The translations under genes and the position numbers were made by a program. From Vibrio sp. Of7-15 (GTDB taxonomy: Bacteria > Pseudomonadota > Gammaproteobacteria > Enterobacterales > Vibrionaceae), in assembly GCF_022347565.1 (NCBI RefSeq), contig NZ_JAKRGH010000012.1:1-64000 (forward strand): a stretch of 64,000 nt of DNA. The letters run 5' to 3'. This document shows positions 35,886-45,849 of this stretch, piece by piece. Numbering within the stretch: position 1 is the first letter of the stretch; the number at the start of each line of letters is the position of its first letter. The notes below the pieces were generated by a model, which did not search any database, was not told the origin of the DNA, and saw only the letters and a program-made list of their open reading frames with translations.

Positions 35886-36814
35886 GCTGCGTTTTCCCAT
35901 ACTCGAACAAAATGATTGTCGGACACTTGTTCGAATTTAGGTTGCGCATGGCCACTTTGTTCTCGAATAAGATCCGCTTGCTCTGAATAGTTTGGTTCAG
36001 TTTTAACTAACTCACCAAAAGGAAGATCGGGATCCGGAACGGCAGAGATCAAGAGTTTGGTGTAAGGGTGCTGTGGGTTTTGTAGGATCTGTTGGGTATC
36101 TCCCCATTCGACGATCTGACCGCGATACATTACTGCGGTTTCTTCGGCGATGTAATGGGCGGTCGCTAAATCGTGGGTTATGTACAAAAAGCCAATGCCC
36201 ATTTCTTCTTTCATGCGTTGCATTAATTGCAATACCCCTAAACGGATGGAGACATCCAGCATAGAGGTGGGTTCATCGGCCAGAATGACTTCAGCACCTA
36301 CTGCAATGGCTCTGGCTAAGTTCACACGCTGACGCTGCCCCCCACTGAGTTGATGTGGGAATTTTTCTAAGGTGTCTGGAGCTAACTCGACTAAATTGAT
36401 CAATTCTTCTAGTTTTGGCTGAAGTTCACTGTCTGAGCTGATTTGTTTATGAATTTTTAATGGGCGGGTTAAATGGTGTGCAATGGTGTGAGTTGGGTTG
36501 AGTGATCCAAATGGGTCTTGGAAAACCATTTGTACTTTGCTGCGATAAGCCAGTAACTCTTTACGACGGTGGATCTCGTCAATGTTGCGACCGTTAAACA
36601 GGATTTCTCCTTCAGAAGCTGGGTATACCTTGGTGATCAAACGTGCACACGTGCTTTTTCCGCAGCCGGACTCCCCCACCAGCGCTAATGTTTTGCCTTT
36701 GTGAATGTCGAAACTGATCCCTTGTAATGCTCGAAAGGTTTCACTTTTGCCAAACCCACCGCCGACAGAGAAATCTTTCACCACGTTTTTTAGTTGGATG
36801 ATTGGTTGACTCAT
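35882..36814 (-). CDS. Oligopeptide/nickel-type ABC transporter ATPase (OppF/DppF-like)
   Basis: The 310-residue ATPase has Walker A GESGCGKSTC, signature LSGGQRQRVN, Walker B VILADEPTSMLDVS and the family tail NPQHPYTKLLISAVP of Opp/Dpp ATPases. It overlaps the upstream gene by 4 bp (ATGA). It would energise uptake of peptides, haem, metals or similar solutes with its partner ATPase. No permease or binding protein is adjacent. Confidence 0.88.
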   Translation of the reverse strand: MSQPIIQLKNVVKDFSVGGGFGKSETFRALQGISFDIHKGKTLALVGESGCGKSTCARLITKVYPASEGEILFNGRNIDEIHRRKELLAYRSKVQMVFQDPFGSLNPTHTIAHHLTRPLKIHKQISSDSELQPKLEELINLVELAPDTLEKFPHQLSGGQRQRVNLARAIAVGAEVILADEPTSMLDVSIRLGVLQLMQRMKEEMGIGFLYITHDLATAHYIAEETAVMYRGQIVEWGDTQQILQNPQHPYTKLLISAVPDPDLPFGELVKTEPNYSEQADLIREQSGHAQPKFEQVSDNHFVRVWENAA

Positions 36815-37665
36815 GCGATTGCTCCTTGTGGTGTGCGGTTGTGTTTACCTTCATGAATGTTAGGGAACGAGGCCCATAGTTTTTGAGTGTAGGTATGTTG
36901 AGGGTTATTACGGATTTGATGAGCGTGATTCACTTCGGCGATTTGCCCGTGGCGCATCACGGCAATGCGATCACACAACTGGCTCATTAATGCCAAATCA
37001 TGGGTGATGAAAAGTACAGAAAACCCAAACTCTTCACGTAAGCTGTAAATTTGTTGCAGGATTTCACGTTGTACCACCACATCTAGCGCGGTGGTTGGCT
37101 CATCCATGATGATCAATTTAGGGTTTAAACTCAGAGCAATAGCAATCACAAGGCGCTGGCGCATACCGCCACTAAACTGGTGGGGATACTCGGATAAGCG
37201 GTGTCTTGGAATATTCACCAGATCAAGTAATTGCTCGGCTCGTGCTCGTGCTTCTTCGTTGTTCATGCCCATATGGTGGCGAAGTACATCCGCAAATTGC
37301 TCTTCCACGGGAAGCACTGGGTTGAGTGAGTTCATGGCACTTTGAAATACCATCGCAATTTGTTGCCACCGTACGATGCCCAGCTCTTTATCGGATAGCT
37401 TCAGTAGATCTTGGCCTTCAAAGATCAGCTGGCCATTAGAAATAAACGCTGGCGGCTTATGTAATCGGGTTAAGGCAAACGCGATGGTACTTTTCCCGCA
37501 ACCTGACTCTCCGGCTAGTCCAAAAATCTCGCCTTTACCAATATCAAAACTGACATTATTAACAGCTCTGAAATCGCCACTATCGGTAATGTAATCGACG
37601 CACAAGTTTTTCACTCGGATCAACGGATCTGAATGCATCGCCTCCTGAAGAAATTGTTCTTCCAT
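36811..37665 (-). CDS. Oligopeptide/nickel-type ABC transporter ATPase (OppD/DppD-like)
   Basis: The 284-residue ATPase has Walker A GESGCGKSTI, signature FSGGMRQRLV, Walker B LIIMDEPTTALDV and tail NPQHTYTQKLWASFP. The ATG at 37665 with GGGAGAG upstream is preferred over a TTG at 37680. A Fur-box-like sequence lies 30-48 bp upstream, so iron-dependent repression is likely. It is first of three coupled genes; the permease genes expected upstream in Opp/Dpp operons are absent. Confidence 0.88.
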   Translation of the reverse strand: MEEQFLQEAMHSDPLIRVKNLCVDYITDSGDFRAVNNVSFDIGKGEIFGLAGESGCGKSTIAFALTRLHKPPAFISNGQLIFEGQDLLKLSDKELGIVRWQQIAMVFQSAMNSLNPVLPVEEQFADVLRHHMGMNNEEARARAEQLLDLVNIPRHRLSEYPHQFSGGMRQRLVIAIALSLNPKLIIMDEPTTALDVVVQREILQQIYSLREEFGFSVLFITHDLALMSQLCDRIAVMRHGQIAEVNHAHQIRNNPQHTYTQKLWASFPNIHEGKHNRTPQGAIA

Positions 37666-37694
37666 GGTGTTCTCTCCCAAAAATACAAAGTAAT

Positions 37695-37713
37695 GAAAAC
37701 CATTATCATTATC
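37695..37713 (-). promoter_or_regulatory. Fur-box-like operator
   Basis: Read on the minus strand, GATAATGATAATGGTTTTC matches the classical 19-bp Fur consensus GATAATGATAATCATTATC at 16 positions, with the first 12 perfect. It lies just upstream of the ABC ATPase operon. Confidence 0.65.
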
Positions 37714-38027
37714 TTTTATGGTTTGAGAGAGAAGAAGGCATCTAGAATTAATTGAACTGAGTCGAAAAGTTTTACAACAGCAATGAAATAAGACATATGA
37801 ACTTAATAGAAAAGCACAGAAATCATTTGGCTCTTAGAGTGAAAAGTGTGTGCTTTCTTAGACGGCGGATAAATTTTAATCATAAATAGAATATGTAAGA
37901 TCAGATGTACAAGAATGTGCATAAAAACTGTAAAAAAAACTGGCGCTTTAGGCAGAGGAGCTACACTTATTATGTGATTGGATTTATATCTACTTGTTTG
38001 GCACTTGTGGATGGAAAGGGAGGCACA
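37714..38027. other. Divergent intergenic region
   Basis: About 310 bp lie between the Fur-like box and the first chemosensory gene. It should hold the promoter of the long plus-strand chemosensory operon; no clear sigma-70, sigma-28 or sigma-54 element stands out. GGGAGG before the ATG at 38028 is the binding site of the first gene. Confidence 0.4.
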
Positions 38028-38303
38028 ATGGAGTACGTTCTTACTGAATCAATAGACATTACTCAGGTGCTAGAAATTCGAAAGCGCTATTCAGATAGCA
38101 TTGCGAACACCAAAAACATTATGTTGGATGGCAGTAAAGTACAAAAAACAGATGCGGCTGGATTACAGCTTTTATTGTCTTTGTTTGTCACCTGTCAGAA
38201 AAAAGGCATAGAGATTCGTTGGCAAAGCATATCGGATGAATTGGTACTTGCTGCCACTGTATTGGGCCTTGATACCGCATTATCTTGTAATAATAAAAAT
38301 TAA
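38028..38303 (+). CDS. STAS-domain protein, first gene of the chemosensory operon
   Basis: A 91-residue single STAS domain (LDGSKVQKTDAAGLQLLLS), the fold of anti-sigma antagonists. The usual phosphorylatable DS(S/T/A)GL motif reads DAAGL here, so the Ser is missing and classical phospho-switching is unlikely. The ATG at 38028 has GGGAGG upstream; upstream in-frame codons look non-coding. It precedes cheY by 30 bp. Confidence 0.85.
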   Translation: MEYVLTESIDITQVLEIRKRYSDSIANTKNIMLDGSKVQKTDAAGLQLLLSLFVTCQKKGIEIRWQSISDELVLAATVLGLDTALSCNNKN

Positions 38304-38333
38304 ATACTTGGCTAAGGAAAGAGAGGTGAACTT

Positions 38334-38693
38334 ATGCCTAGAATATTGGCAGCTGATGACTCGGTGTCCATTCGACAAATGGTCAGTCATACATTAAAAG
38401 AAGCCGGCTATGATGTTGAGACCGCAAACGATGGTATGGATGCTTTGAAAAAAGCCAAGGGACAGCGTTTCGATGTGGTGATTTCAGATGTCAATATGCC
38501 GAACATGGATGGGTTAGAACTGGTTAAGATGCTGAGAACCAATCCACAGTATAAATTTACTCCCATACTGATGCTAACCACGGAAACGTCGGCAGAGAAA
38601 AAATCGGCAGGCAAGCAAGCAGGCGCAACAGGTTGGATCGTAAAACCTTTTAACCCTGATACCTTACTAAAAACGTTAGATCGTGTGATTTAA
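38334..38693 (+). CDS. cheY: CheY-like single-domain response regulator
   Basis: The 119-residue receiver has acidic pair Asp8-Asp9, phosphoacceptor Asp52 (VVISDVNMPNMDG), conserved Thr in LMLTTETS and Lys in WIVKPF. It is phosphorylated by the CheA that follows 20 bp downstream. In the matching V. cholerae cluster III system, CheY is not known to drive the flagellar motor, so the output is probably not swimming. Confidence 0.92.
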   Translation: MPRILAADDSVSIRQMVSHTLKEAGYDVETANDGMDALKKAKGQRFDVVISDVNMPNMDGLELVKMLRTNPQYKFTPILMLTTETSAEKKSAGKQAGATGWIVKPFNPDTLLKTLDRVI

Positions 38694-38712
38694 TCTCCAG
38701 AAGGAGTCTGCC

Positions 38713-40875
38713 ATGGCCTTAGATATGGATCAGCTCCGTAAGGTGTTCTACGAAGAGTGTCGTGAAAACCTTGAAGTACTGGAGAACCAACTGGTTTCAA
38801 TGGATCCTGGAAGTGTGGATCTTGAAACCATCAATACAATATTTCGCGCAGCCCACTCGATCAAAGGTGGTGGTGCAACCTTTGATCTTCTTGATATCAG
38901 TGAATTTACTCACTTAATGGAAGCGTTTCTTGATGAGGCTCGTGAAGGGCGCCGTCAGCTGGATCATCAGATCATTGATCTGCTCTTAAAAGGGGGCGAT
39001 TGCATCAATGATATGCTGGTGGCACATGAAACTGGCACTGAGCATAACACTGCAATGCGAACAGAGCTGATGGCAAAATTTGAGCAGCTCTTGTCTGGTG
39101 AAGCAAACCAAGAGAAGGCCCCTGAGCCAGCAGCAGAGATGAATAAGGTCGTAACAGACGATGGCAGCAGCGATTGGTTGATCCAGTTTATCCCTCATAA
39201 AGACATCTTTTTTAGCGGTAATGATCCGGTTCGTATTATTAAAGAGCTTCGGGAGCTGGGTACTTACAGCTCGGTGGCTTGCCAAGTGGATTCTTTGCCA
39301 GATCTGGACATCATTGAGCCTGAAATGTGTTTTCTCTCTTGGCGTATTACCTTAGATGGCACGGTGAAACGAGAGCACATCAATGAAGTGTTTGAGTGGG
39401 TGGAAGACGAATGTGATTTGATCATTACTCGTCTGGTTCATGATGCCCCATTGATGATGCCAGCCCCATTAGGGGAGCCACCAGCAGAAGATGTGTTACC
39501 TGAAATTAAAGAACCAAACATCACACTGACATCGGAGCCTGTTGCTGCTACCCCGAACTCTAATGCAGTCGCACCGTCTTCTCCTGTAGAAAAACCAGCC
39601 TCGAAAGTTGAGAAAGCAGAGAGAGTGCCAGCACAAACCCAAGTTAAGAGTGACACCAGTGTCAGCTCAATTCGAGTGGACATTGAAAAAGTCGACAATT
39701 TGATCAACTTAGTGGGAGAGCTGGTGATCACTCAGTCCATGCTGACAGAGCTGGGTACCGATTTTAGCGCCGAGAAAATTGAGCGTTTGCAAGCAGGGCT
39801 GGATCAGCTACTGCAAAACACCAAAGAGCTGCAAGAGAGCGTATTGAATATTCGTATGCTGCCCATCAGCTTTGCGTTTAACCGCTTTCCACGCCTTGTG
39901 CGAGATTTATCCGGCAAATTAGGTAAGAAAGTTCAGCTGAATGTCCAAGGTGAGCACACGGAATTGGATAAAACTGTATTAGAGCGTATTGCCGATCCAT
40001 TAGTGCATTTAGTACGTAATGCCATTGATCATGGCTTGGAAATGCCAGCAGAAAGGCTCAGTCATAATAAAGGGGAAGTGGGAAACATTGAGCTCAATGC
40101 CTACCATCAGGGAGGCTCAATTGTGATTGAAGTGGCTGATGACGGTGCTGGGTTGAATAAAGAACGTATTTGGCAAAAAGCGGTGGATAAAGGCATTTTA
40201 GCGCCTGACAGTCATTTGGATGAGTTTTCTGATAACTATATCTTTAATTTGATTTTTGCTCCGGGGTTTTCAACGGCTGAGCAAGTGTCTGACATTTCTG
40301 GCCGAGGGGTCGGTATGGATGTGGTGAAAAGGAACATTGAAGGGCTTGGTGGTCAGATTGATGTGATTTCGAAGGAAGGTGAAGGGAGCCGTTTTACAAT
40401 CAGTTTGCCATTAACCTTGGCCATTTTAGACGGCCAGCTAGTGAAGGTAGCGGAGCAAGTGTTTGTTATTCCTTTGATCACGATTATTGAGTCCATCCAA
40501 ATAAAATCTGAGCGAGTAAAAATTGCGTCTGGTGGCATTGAATTATATCGACTGCGTGATGAAAACATTCCCATTATGCGCTTACATGAAGAATTCGAGC
40601 TAGGCACCAGTGGCAGTTTAGCGGGGCGTTTATTGTGCTTTGTGGAAGCAGGGGGCAATAAAGTGGGTTTATTGCTTGATGAGCTATTGGGCCAGCAACA
40701 GGTGGTGATTAAGAGCTTAGAGTCTAATTACACCAAGGTTCCAGGTTTTTCTGGTGCCACGATTTTAGGGGACGGCTCTGTTTCTCTTATTTTGGATATT
40801 CAAGGCATTATTTCGGGTTACCTGCATCGTGAGGGACTCGAACGCAAAGATAACTCTCCTTATATTGCCGCCTAA
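38713..40875 (+). CDS. cheA: Chemosensory histidine kinase CheA
   Basis: The 720-residue kinase has an HPt domain with His48 (FRAAHSIKGGGATF), a central region (about 155-240) that may dock response regulators, and a low-complexity Pro/Ala linker. A dimerisation domain (about 315-385, SSIRVDIEKVDNLINLVGEL) follows, then an ATPase (DPLVHLVRNAIDHGLE, ADDGAGLN, GRGVGMDV) and a C-terminal CheW-like domain (about 575-710). All key motifs are intact. It forms the core array with the two CheW proteins downstream. Confidence 0.95.
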   Translation: MALDMDQLRKVFYEECRENLEVLENQLVSMDPGSVDLETINTIFRAAHSIKGGGATFDLLDISEFTHLMEAFLDEAREGRRQLDHQIIDLLLKGGDCINDMLVAHETGTEHNTAMRTELMAKFEQLLSGEANQEKAPEPAAEMNKVVTDDGSSDWLIQFIPHKDIFFSGNDPVRIIKELRELGTYSSVACQVDSLPDLDIIEPEMCFLSWRITLDGTVKREHINEVFEWVEDECDLIITRLVHDAPLMMPAPLGEPPAEDVLPEIKEPNITLTSEPVAATPNSNAVAPSSPVEKPASKVEKAERVPAQTQVKSDTSVSSIRVDIEKVDNLINLVGELVITQSMLTELGTDFSAEKIERLQAGLDQLLQNTKELQESVLNIRMLPISFAFNRFPRLVRDLSGKLGKKVQLNVQGEHTELDKTVLERIADPLVHLVRNAIDHGLEMPAERLSHNKGEVGNIELNAYHQGGSIVIEVADDGAGLNKERIWQKAVDKGILAPDSHLDEFSDNYIFNLIFAPGFSTAEQVSDISGRGVGMDVVKRNIEGLGGQIDVISKEGEGSRFTISLPLTLAILDGQLVKVAEQVFVIPLITIIESIQIKSERVKIASGGIELYRLRDENIPIMRLHEEFELGTSGSLAGRLLCFVEAGGNKVGLLLDELLGQQQVVIKSLESNYTKVPGFSGATILGDGSVSLILDIQGIISGYLHREGLERKDNSPYIAA

Positions 40876-40895
40876 CAAAGAGGTAGAAAAGAGCC

Positions 40896-41408
40896 ATGGA
40901 AGTGCAGCAAGACAACACATCCCTTGAATCGAGCATCATGGATATGAACGGCAACCACGGGGCGGATTTTTTGAGTTTTCGTATTGCCGATGAGTTGTAT
41001 GGTGTGGAAATTTGCTCTGTAGAAGAAATTCGGGTTTGGGAGCCACCAACCTTGATACCCAAAGCGCCATTTTACATTAAAGGCGTAATTAACCTGCGAG
41101 GCATGATTGTCCCTATTATGGATTTACGTTTGAGGTTCACTGTACCCAAAGCCGAATACCTCGCCACTACGGTGGTACTGGTGTTAAAAACCAGCTCTGG
41201 CAATGGTGAACGCTTAATGGGCGTGGTGGTGGATGCGGTTTCTGATGTTGTGAGCAGCACCAATCAAGAGAAAACGGCAGTGATCGGAGAAACCTCCGTC
41301 ACTCCATTTATCGACGGCTTATTCAATGTTCAAGATCAGGTGATGTCGTTATTGAACGTGGATGAACTGCTTAATTTTGACCATATTTTTCAGCCGGAGG
41401 CAGGATGA
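40896..41408 (+). CDS. cheW: Coupling protein CheW (first copy)
   Basis: A 170-residue CheW domain (FLSFRIADELYGVEICSVEE, IKGVINLRGMIVPIMDLRLR, MGVVVDAVSDVV) links receptors to CheA. Its last codons overlap the start of the next cheW by 4 bp. Confidence 0.93.
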   Translation: MEVQQDNTSLESSIMDMNGNHGADFLSFRIADELYGVEICSVEEIRVWEPPTLIPKAPFYIKGVINLRGMIVPIMDLRLRFTVPKAEYLATTVVLVLKTSSGNGERLMGVVVDAVSDVVSSTNQEKTAVIGETSVTPFIDGLFNVQDQVMSLLNVDELLNFDHIFQPEAG

Positions 41409-41884
41409 GTATAGCAACGAAAGAATACTTAACCTTCTTATTGGATCAAGAAGAGTATGGTGTGGATATTTTGGATGTCCGAGAAGTTCGAGGGTGGACA
41501 GACGTTCGTCGAATCCCGAACACAGAAGCTTATTTATTAGGTGTATTGGATTTAAGGGGAGAGTACGTCCCTATTATTGATCTAAAGCAGCGGTTTGGCA
41601 TGGGGTCTGCTGAGCTGAAAGCCACCACGGTCGTGATTGTGCTGCATTGTGCCGATCACGGTTCGTTAGGCATTATTGTTGATGCTGTCTCCGAAGTGTA
41701 TCAACTTTCACAAACAGAAATAAAAACAACGCCCCAACTAGGAAGCAATGTCGAGCACCGATTCATCGAAGGGATCGCGTCAGTAAATAATTGTCATGTG
41801 GTGTTAATCAAAATTGAGCAGCTATTTGATTTCAGTGTTCTCCACAAAGTGATTGAGTCTAATGTCAGTGAAGAGGAATTTTAG
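41405..41884 (+). CDS. cheW: Coupling protein CheW (second copy)
   Basis: A 159-residue CheW domain (YLTFLLDQEEYGVDILDVRE, LLGVLDLRGEYVPIIDLKQR, LGIIVDAVSEVYQL). The tandem pair is divergent in sequence, so each may serve a different receptor or ring position. It ends immediately before the receptor gene. Confidence 0.93.
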   Translation: MSIATKEYLTFLLDQEEYGVDILDVREVRGWTDVRRIPNTEAYLLGVLDLRGEYVPIIDLKQRFGMGSAELKATTVVIVLHCADHGSLGIIVDAVSEVYQLSQTEIKTTPQLGSNVEHRFIEGIASVNNCHVVLIKIEQLFDFSVLHKVIESNVSEEEF

Positions 41885-44320
41885 ATGTCGTGGTGGAAAA
41901 GAAATAAAAATGAGCTTCAAAAGCAGCGTGAAACTCAATTAGAAACAGAGCCATCGGTATTGTCACCAGATCAAGGCGGTATTTCAAACAACATGGAGCA
42001 TATGCTGGCTGCCCTTGATGGTGCTCAAACGGCGTTAATGATGGTGGATCGAGATTTCACCATTACATACGTTAATAAAAAATCACTCTCTTTACTGCAA
42101 GAGCATGAAAGTTTATTTCGTACGATGTGGCCAAGTTTCTCTGCAGAGAAAGAAGCGGTGATTGGTGCGTGTATTGATATTTTCCATAAAGACCCTCAGC
42201 ACCAGCGTCGTTTATTGTCAGATCCAGGCAATCTACCTTATGAAACAACAATTAATGTTGGCGGCGTGTCACTGAAACTTAATATCGGCGGCATTATCGA
42301 TGCTCGTGGTAATTACGTGGGAAATACCCTTGAGTGGAGTGATGTGACGGCTGAACTGGCAAAAGAAAACGATGTGGCTCGTTTGCAGTCAGCGGTAGAT
42401 CAAGCCCAAACGGCGATGGTGATGGTGGATCGTGAGCTCAACATCACGTACGTCAATCAACAAACCATCGCGTTATTTAAAGAGTGCCAAACCGAATTTA
42501 GAAAGGTATGGCCAGGCTTTACCGCCACAGAAGAGTGGTTAGCAGGGCGTTGTATTGATGAATTTCATAAAAACCCCGCTCATCAGCGTCAGTTACTCTC
42601 TGATCCAAATAACTTGCCCTACAGCACAGACATTAAAATTGGTAACGTTCTGATTGAGCTTAATGTGGCGGCGATCATTGATGCTCAGGGAGAGTACGTT
42701 GGTAGCACTTTAGAGTGGGAGAATGTAACCGAAAAGCGCCATAAAGAAATTGAAGTTGGTCGTTTAGCCTCTGCGGTGAATGGCATGACTACTAATATGA
42801 TGATGGCGGATTTGGATGGCAATATTCAGTATTTGAACCCTGCTTTAACAGAGCTGCTAAAACGCCGTGAACGTGAACTGCAATCGCTGTTTCCTGGTTT
42901 TAAGGTGGATACCTTAGTGGGAAAAAGCATTGATATTTTCCATAAAAACCCCGCTCATCAGCGTAGTATTATTGATAATCCAGATCGCCTGCCTTTTACA
43001 ACCAACGTGAAAGTAGGAGAGCTGGAATTTACGTTAACCTGTATTGCCATGCGTGATGCGAATGGTAAGTACATAGGGCCTGCCTTACAGTGGGTGGATA
43101 TTACCGAACAAATGGACGGTCAGCGCCAAGTAGAAACCCTGATTGCAAATGCTGCACAGGGTAACTTGGATCACCGTATTGATACTGCGGCTTACAGTGG
43201 ATTCATGGCTCAATTGGGTGATGGCATTAACGGTTTGTTGGATGCCGTGGTGGATCCAATCCGTCAATGTATCGAGGTAATGTCGAGCGTGGCGGAAGGT
43301 GACTTAAAGCAAACCATGTCGGAAGAAGCGCAAGGTGAATTTGGTGAATTATCCAATGCGGTGAATTCTTCAATTGTGAATCTGCGTGACATGGTTGAGA
43401 AAATCACCAGTTCTTCAGCACGGGTGGCAACGGCATCCACTGAAATTGCGGATGGCAATAATGATCTCAGCCAGCGCACAGAGTCGCAAGCTTCAAGTCT
43501 TGAAGAAACCGCAGCCAGCATGGAAGAAATGACAGCCACGGTACGCCAAAACGCAGAAAGTGCACGCAGTGCGAACACCCTTGCCAATGATGCCACTGGA
43601 AAAGCGAAAAAAGGTGGTCAGGTTGTTGGTCAGGCGGTGGCTGCGATGGCGGAAATCAATTCAGCCAGTAAGAAAATTGCGGACATTATCGGTGTTATTG
43701 ACGAAATTGCCTTCCAAACCAATTTGTTGGCTTTGAACGCTGCGGTGGAAGCGGCGCGTGCTGGTGAGCAAGGTAAAGGCTTTGCTGTGGTGGCTGGCGA
43801 AGTTCGTAACCTTGCTCAGCGCAGTGCGGGAGCGGCAAAAGAAATTAAAGATCTCATTAAAGACAGCGTGGAAAAAGTCGGTGAAGGCTCCCGTTTAGTG
43901 GATGAATCCGGTGAAACCCTCAATGAAATCGTTGAAGCGGTGGGGGAAGTGTCTGCGTTGATTGGCAGTATTGATCAGGCGAGCCAAGAGCAATCTACCG
44001 GCATTGATGAAATCAGTAGAGCGGTAGCGAAGATGGATGAAATGACCCAGCAAAATGCGGCGTTAGTTGAAGAAGCGTCTGCCGCGAGTCAGTCTCTGCG
44101 GGATGAAGGGGGCGAGCTACTGAATCTAATGAATTTCTTTGTGACTGACAACAATGTATCAAGCTTATCTTCGGTGAAATCAGTGCCGAACCGAGGAAGA
44201 CATTCGACGGTAGTAAAGCCGACGTTTGGCAGCGAGAGAAGTGGGTCAGCAGCAGTACGAAAAAGAAATGTTGTGAGTCGAAATCTAGCGGAGGATGGAG
44301 ATGAGTGGGAGGAGTTCTAA
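41885..44320 (+). CDS. Soluble chemoreceptor with three haem-type PAS domains (Aer2/DosM-like)
   Basis: The 811-residue receptor has no membrane segment. Three tandem PAS domains (about 38-155, 165-280, 290-405) share a pattern: [13 protein letters not shown]-type start, the FHKDPQHQR / FHKNPAHQR helix with a conserved His, and an I-beta Trp ([21 protein letters not shown]). Those features match the haem-binding PAS of Aer2-type oxygen sensors. A HAMP-like segment and a full signalling hairpin follow (tip [20 protein letters not shown]). The C-terminus ends EWEEF, a CheR-docking pentapeptide variant (compare GWEEF, NWETF). Haem binding is inferred. Confidence 0.9.
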   Translation: MSWWKRNKNELQKQRETQLETEPSVLSPDQGGISNNMEHMLAALDGAQTALMMVDRDFTITYVNKKSLSLLQEHESLFRTMWPSFSAEKEAVIGACIDIFHKDPQHQRRLLSDPGNLPYETTINVGGVSLKLNIGGIIDARGNYVGNTLEWSDVTAELAKENDVARLQSAVDQAQTAMVMVDRELNITYVNQQTIALFKECQTEFRKVWPGFTATEEWLAGRCIDEFHKNPAHQRQLLSDPNNLPYSTDIKIGNVLIELNVAAIIDAQGEYVGSTLEWENVTEKRHKEIEVGRLASAVNGMTTNMMMADLDGNIQYLNPALTELLKRRERELQSLFPGFKVDTLVGKSIDIFHKNPAHQRSIIDNPDRLPFTTNVKVGELEFTLTCIAMRDANGKYIGPALQWVDITEQMDGQRQVETLIANAAQGNLDHRIDTAAYSGFMAQLGDGINGLLDAVVDPIRQCIEVMSSVAEGDLKQTMSEEAQGEFGELSNAVNSSIVNLRDMVEKITSSSARVATASTEIADGNNDLSQRTESQASSLEETAASMEEMTATVRQNAESARSANTLANDATGKAKKGGQVVGQAVAAMAEINSASKKIADIIGVIDEIAFQTNLLALNAAVEAARAGEQGKGFAVVAGEVRNLAQRSAGAAKEIKDLIKDSVEKVGEGSRLVDESGETLNEIVEAVGEVSALIGSIDQASQEQSTGIDEISRAVAKMDEMTQQNAALVEEASAASQSLRDEGGELLNLMNFFVTDNNVSSLSSVKSVPNRGRHSTVVKPTFGSERSGSAAVRKRNVVSRNLAEDGDEWEEF

Positions 44321-45179
44321 TCTTTCCGTTAGAGCACAACCTGCCGAGGAAACGACGTTAACCCAGGAATTTTCTTTTACGGAAAAAGACTTCAAATTTG
44401 TGCAATGGTTTATGCATAAAAACGTGGGTATTTATTTACCAGAAGTAAAGCGTCGTATGATTTATGGCAGGTTGTCTCGCCGCGTGAGAGAGCTGTCTTT
44501 AACATCAGTTTGTGACTATTTGAGTCTTGTGAAACAGCAGGCTGAAGAGCAGGAAATTTTCATAAACTTATTAACCACTAATAAAACGGACTTTTTTAGA
44601 GAGAGCCATCACTTCGACTATGTCGTTAAAACACTGGTTCCGAAATGGAAAAATAAGGGACAAGAGAAAATCAGGGTGTGGTCAGCAGGATGTTCCACAG
44701 GGCAAGAGCCTTACAGCTTAGCGTCAGTTTTGGAGTCGGCTGGGGCGTTGATGTCCCCTTTTTTGCAAGCCAAGGTATTAGCATCAGATTTAGATACAAA
44801 TGTTCTTAAAAAAGCACAAGCAGGCATTTACCCAATGGAGCTTGTTCCTACTATTCCAGAGGTGTACTTAAAAGCGGGCTTTGTGAAAGGGAAAGGGGCG
44901 AATCATGATGTATTTAAAGCCAAAAATGCCATTAAAGAGAACATTCGTTTTAAACAGATAAATCTACTTGGGGAATGGTCTTTTAAGCATAAATTTGACC
45001 TTATTTTTTGTCGTAATGTCATGATTTATTTTGATAAAGAAACTCAAGAAAAGTTACTAAATAGCTTTCATAGGGTGTTGGCTGATGACGGCGTTTTGAT
45101 CATCGGTCATTCGGAGAATGTTGGCTCATTAAGTAATAAGTTTGAACACATAGGGCACACCATATACCTAAAAAATTAA
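44301..45179 (+). CDS. cheR: Chemoreceptor methyltransferase CheR
   Basis: It methylates receptor glutamates using SAM. An N-terminal helical domain ([18 protein letters not shown], about 30-85) and a SAM-binding domain ([17 protein letters not shown], about 135; [14 protein letters not shown]) are present. The gene overlaps the receptor gene's 3' end. GGAGG at 44290 is well spaced for the ATG at 44301; an ATG at 44295 is also in frame but too close to it. Confidence 0.93.
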   Translation: MSGRSSNLSVRAQPAEETTLTQEFSFTEKDFKFVQWFMHKNVGIYLPEVKRRMIYGRLSRRVRELSLTSVCDYLSLVKQQAEEQEIFINLLTTNKTDFFRESHHFDYVVKTLVPKWKNKGQEKIRVWSAGCSTGQEPYSLASVLESAGALMSPFLQAKVLASDLDTNVLKKAQAGIYPMELVPTIPEVYLKAGFVKGKGANHDVFKAKNAIKENIRFKQINLLGEWSFKHKFDLIFCRNVMIYFDKETQEKLLNSFHRVLADDGVLIIGHSENVGSLSNKFEHIGHTIYLKN

Positions 45180-45201
45180 TGGGTGTGTAGCAGGCTGGGC
45201 A

Positions 45202-45849
45202 ATGGCACTACCTAATATCATAAATAGCAATATGAACCGAGTGGGTCGTACCTCACGCTTTTTTCATTCAGGTCGAGATCGAATGATGGTGAAAGTGTTT
45301 CCAGGTGGGGTGTATACCACGCATGATCCTGAAATTATTTGCACTGGTTTGGGATCGTGTATCAGTGCGTGTGTATGGGATAAATACGCACAGGTGGGGG
45401 GCATGAACCACTTTATGCTTCCTTTTGATGAAACCGACGACATTGAACATTGGCATCCAACAGAGATCCTTTCTTCAGCTGCGCGTTATGGTAACCATGC
45501 GATGGAGCTACTGATTAATCAAGTGGTTCGTCATGGTGCGTCACGAGATAACTTAAGTATCAAATTGTTTGGCGGAGGCAGTGTGATCGGGAAGCAAATC
45601 TTGGTTGGTGAAAAGAATATTGAGTTTATTCTCGATTACGTCAAGCAAGAGCATTTTGAATTGGTTTCTTCGGATCTGGGGGGGACATTACCCCGAAAGA
45701 TAATGTTTGATCCCATAACAGGCCAGGCTTGGGTCAGAAAGCTGAGTATGGATTACGCGCATACGCTTGAGCGGGATGAAGAAAAATACAGCCGTGCTTT
45801 GTATGAGGAAACTCATGCCCCTCACGATAATGATGCGGAGCTATTTTAA
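45202..45849 (+). CDS. cheD: Chemoreceptor glutamine deamidase CheD
   Basis: The 215-residue protein has the CheD core: [12 protein letters not shown] with the catalytic Cys, GGMNHFMLP with the His, and a following Thr position in the family fold. It deamidates receptor glutamines and can influence CheA. Several in-frame ATGs (45202, 45232, 45283) leave the exact start open. It overlaps cheB by one base (TAATG). Confidence 0.92.
   Translation: MALPNIINSNMNRVGRTSRFFHSGRDRMMVKVFPGGVYTTHDPEIICTGLGSCISACVWDKYAQVGGMNHFMLPFDETDDIEHWHPTEILSSAARYGNHAMELLINQVVRHGASRDNLSIKLFGGGSVIGKQILVGEKNIEFILDYVKQEHFELVSSDLGGTLPRKIMFDPITGQAWVRKLSMDYAHTLERDEEKYSRALYEETHAPHDNDAELF

Noticed and set aside
37997-38015. 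TGGCAC sequence as a sigma-54 -24 element before the chemosensory operon
   Set aside because: The -12 TTGC element is missing at the correct spacing.
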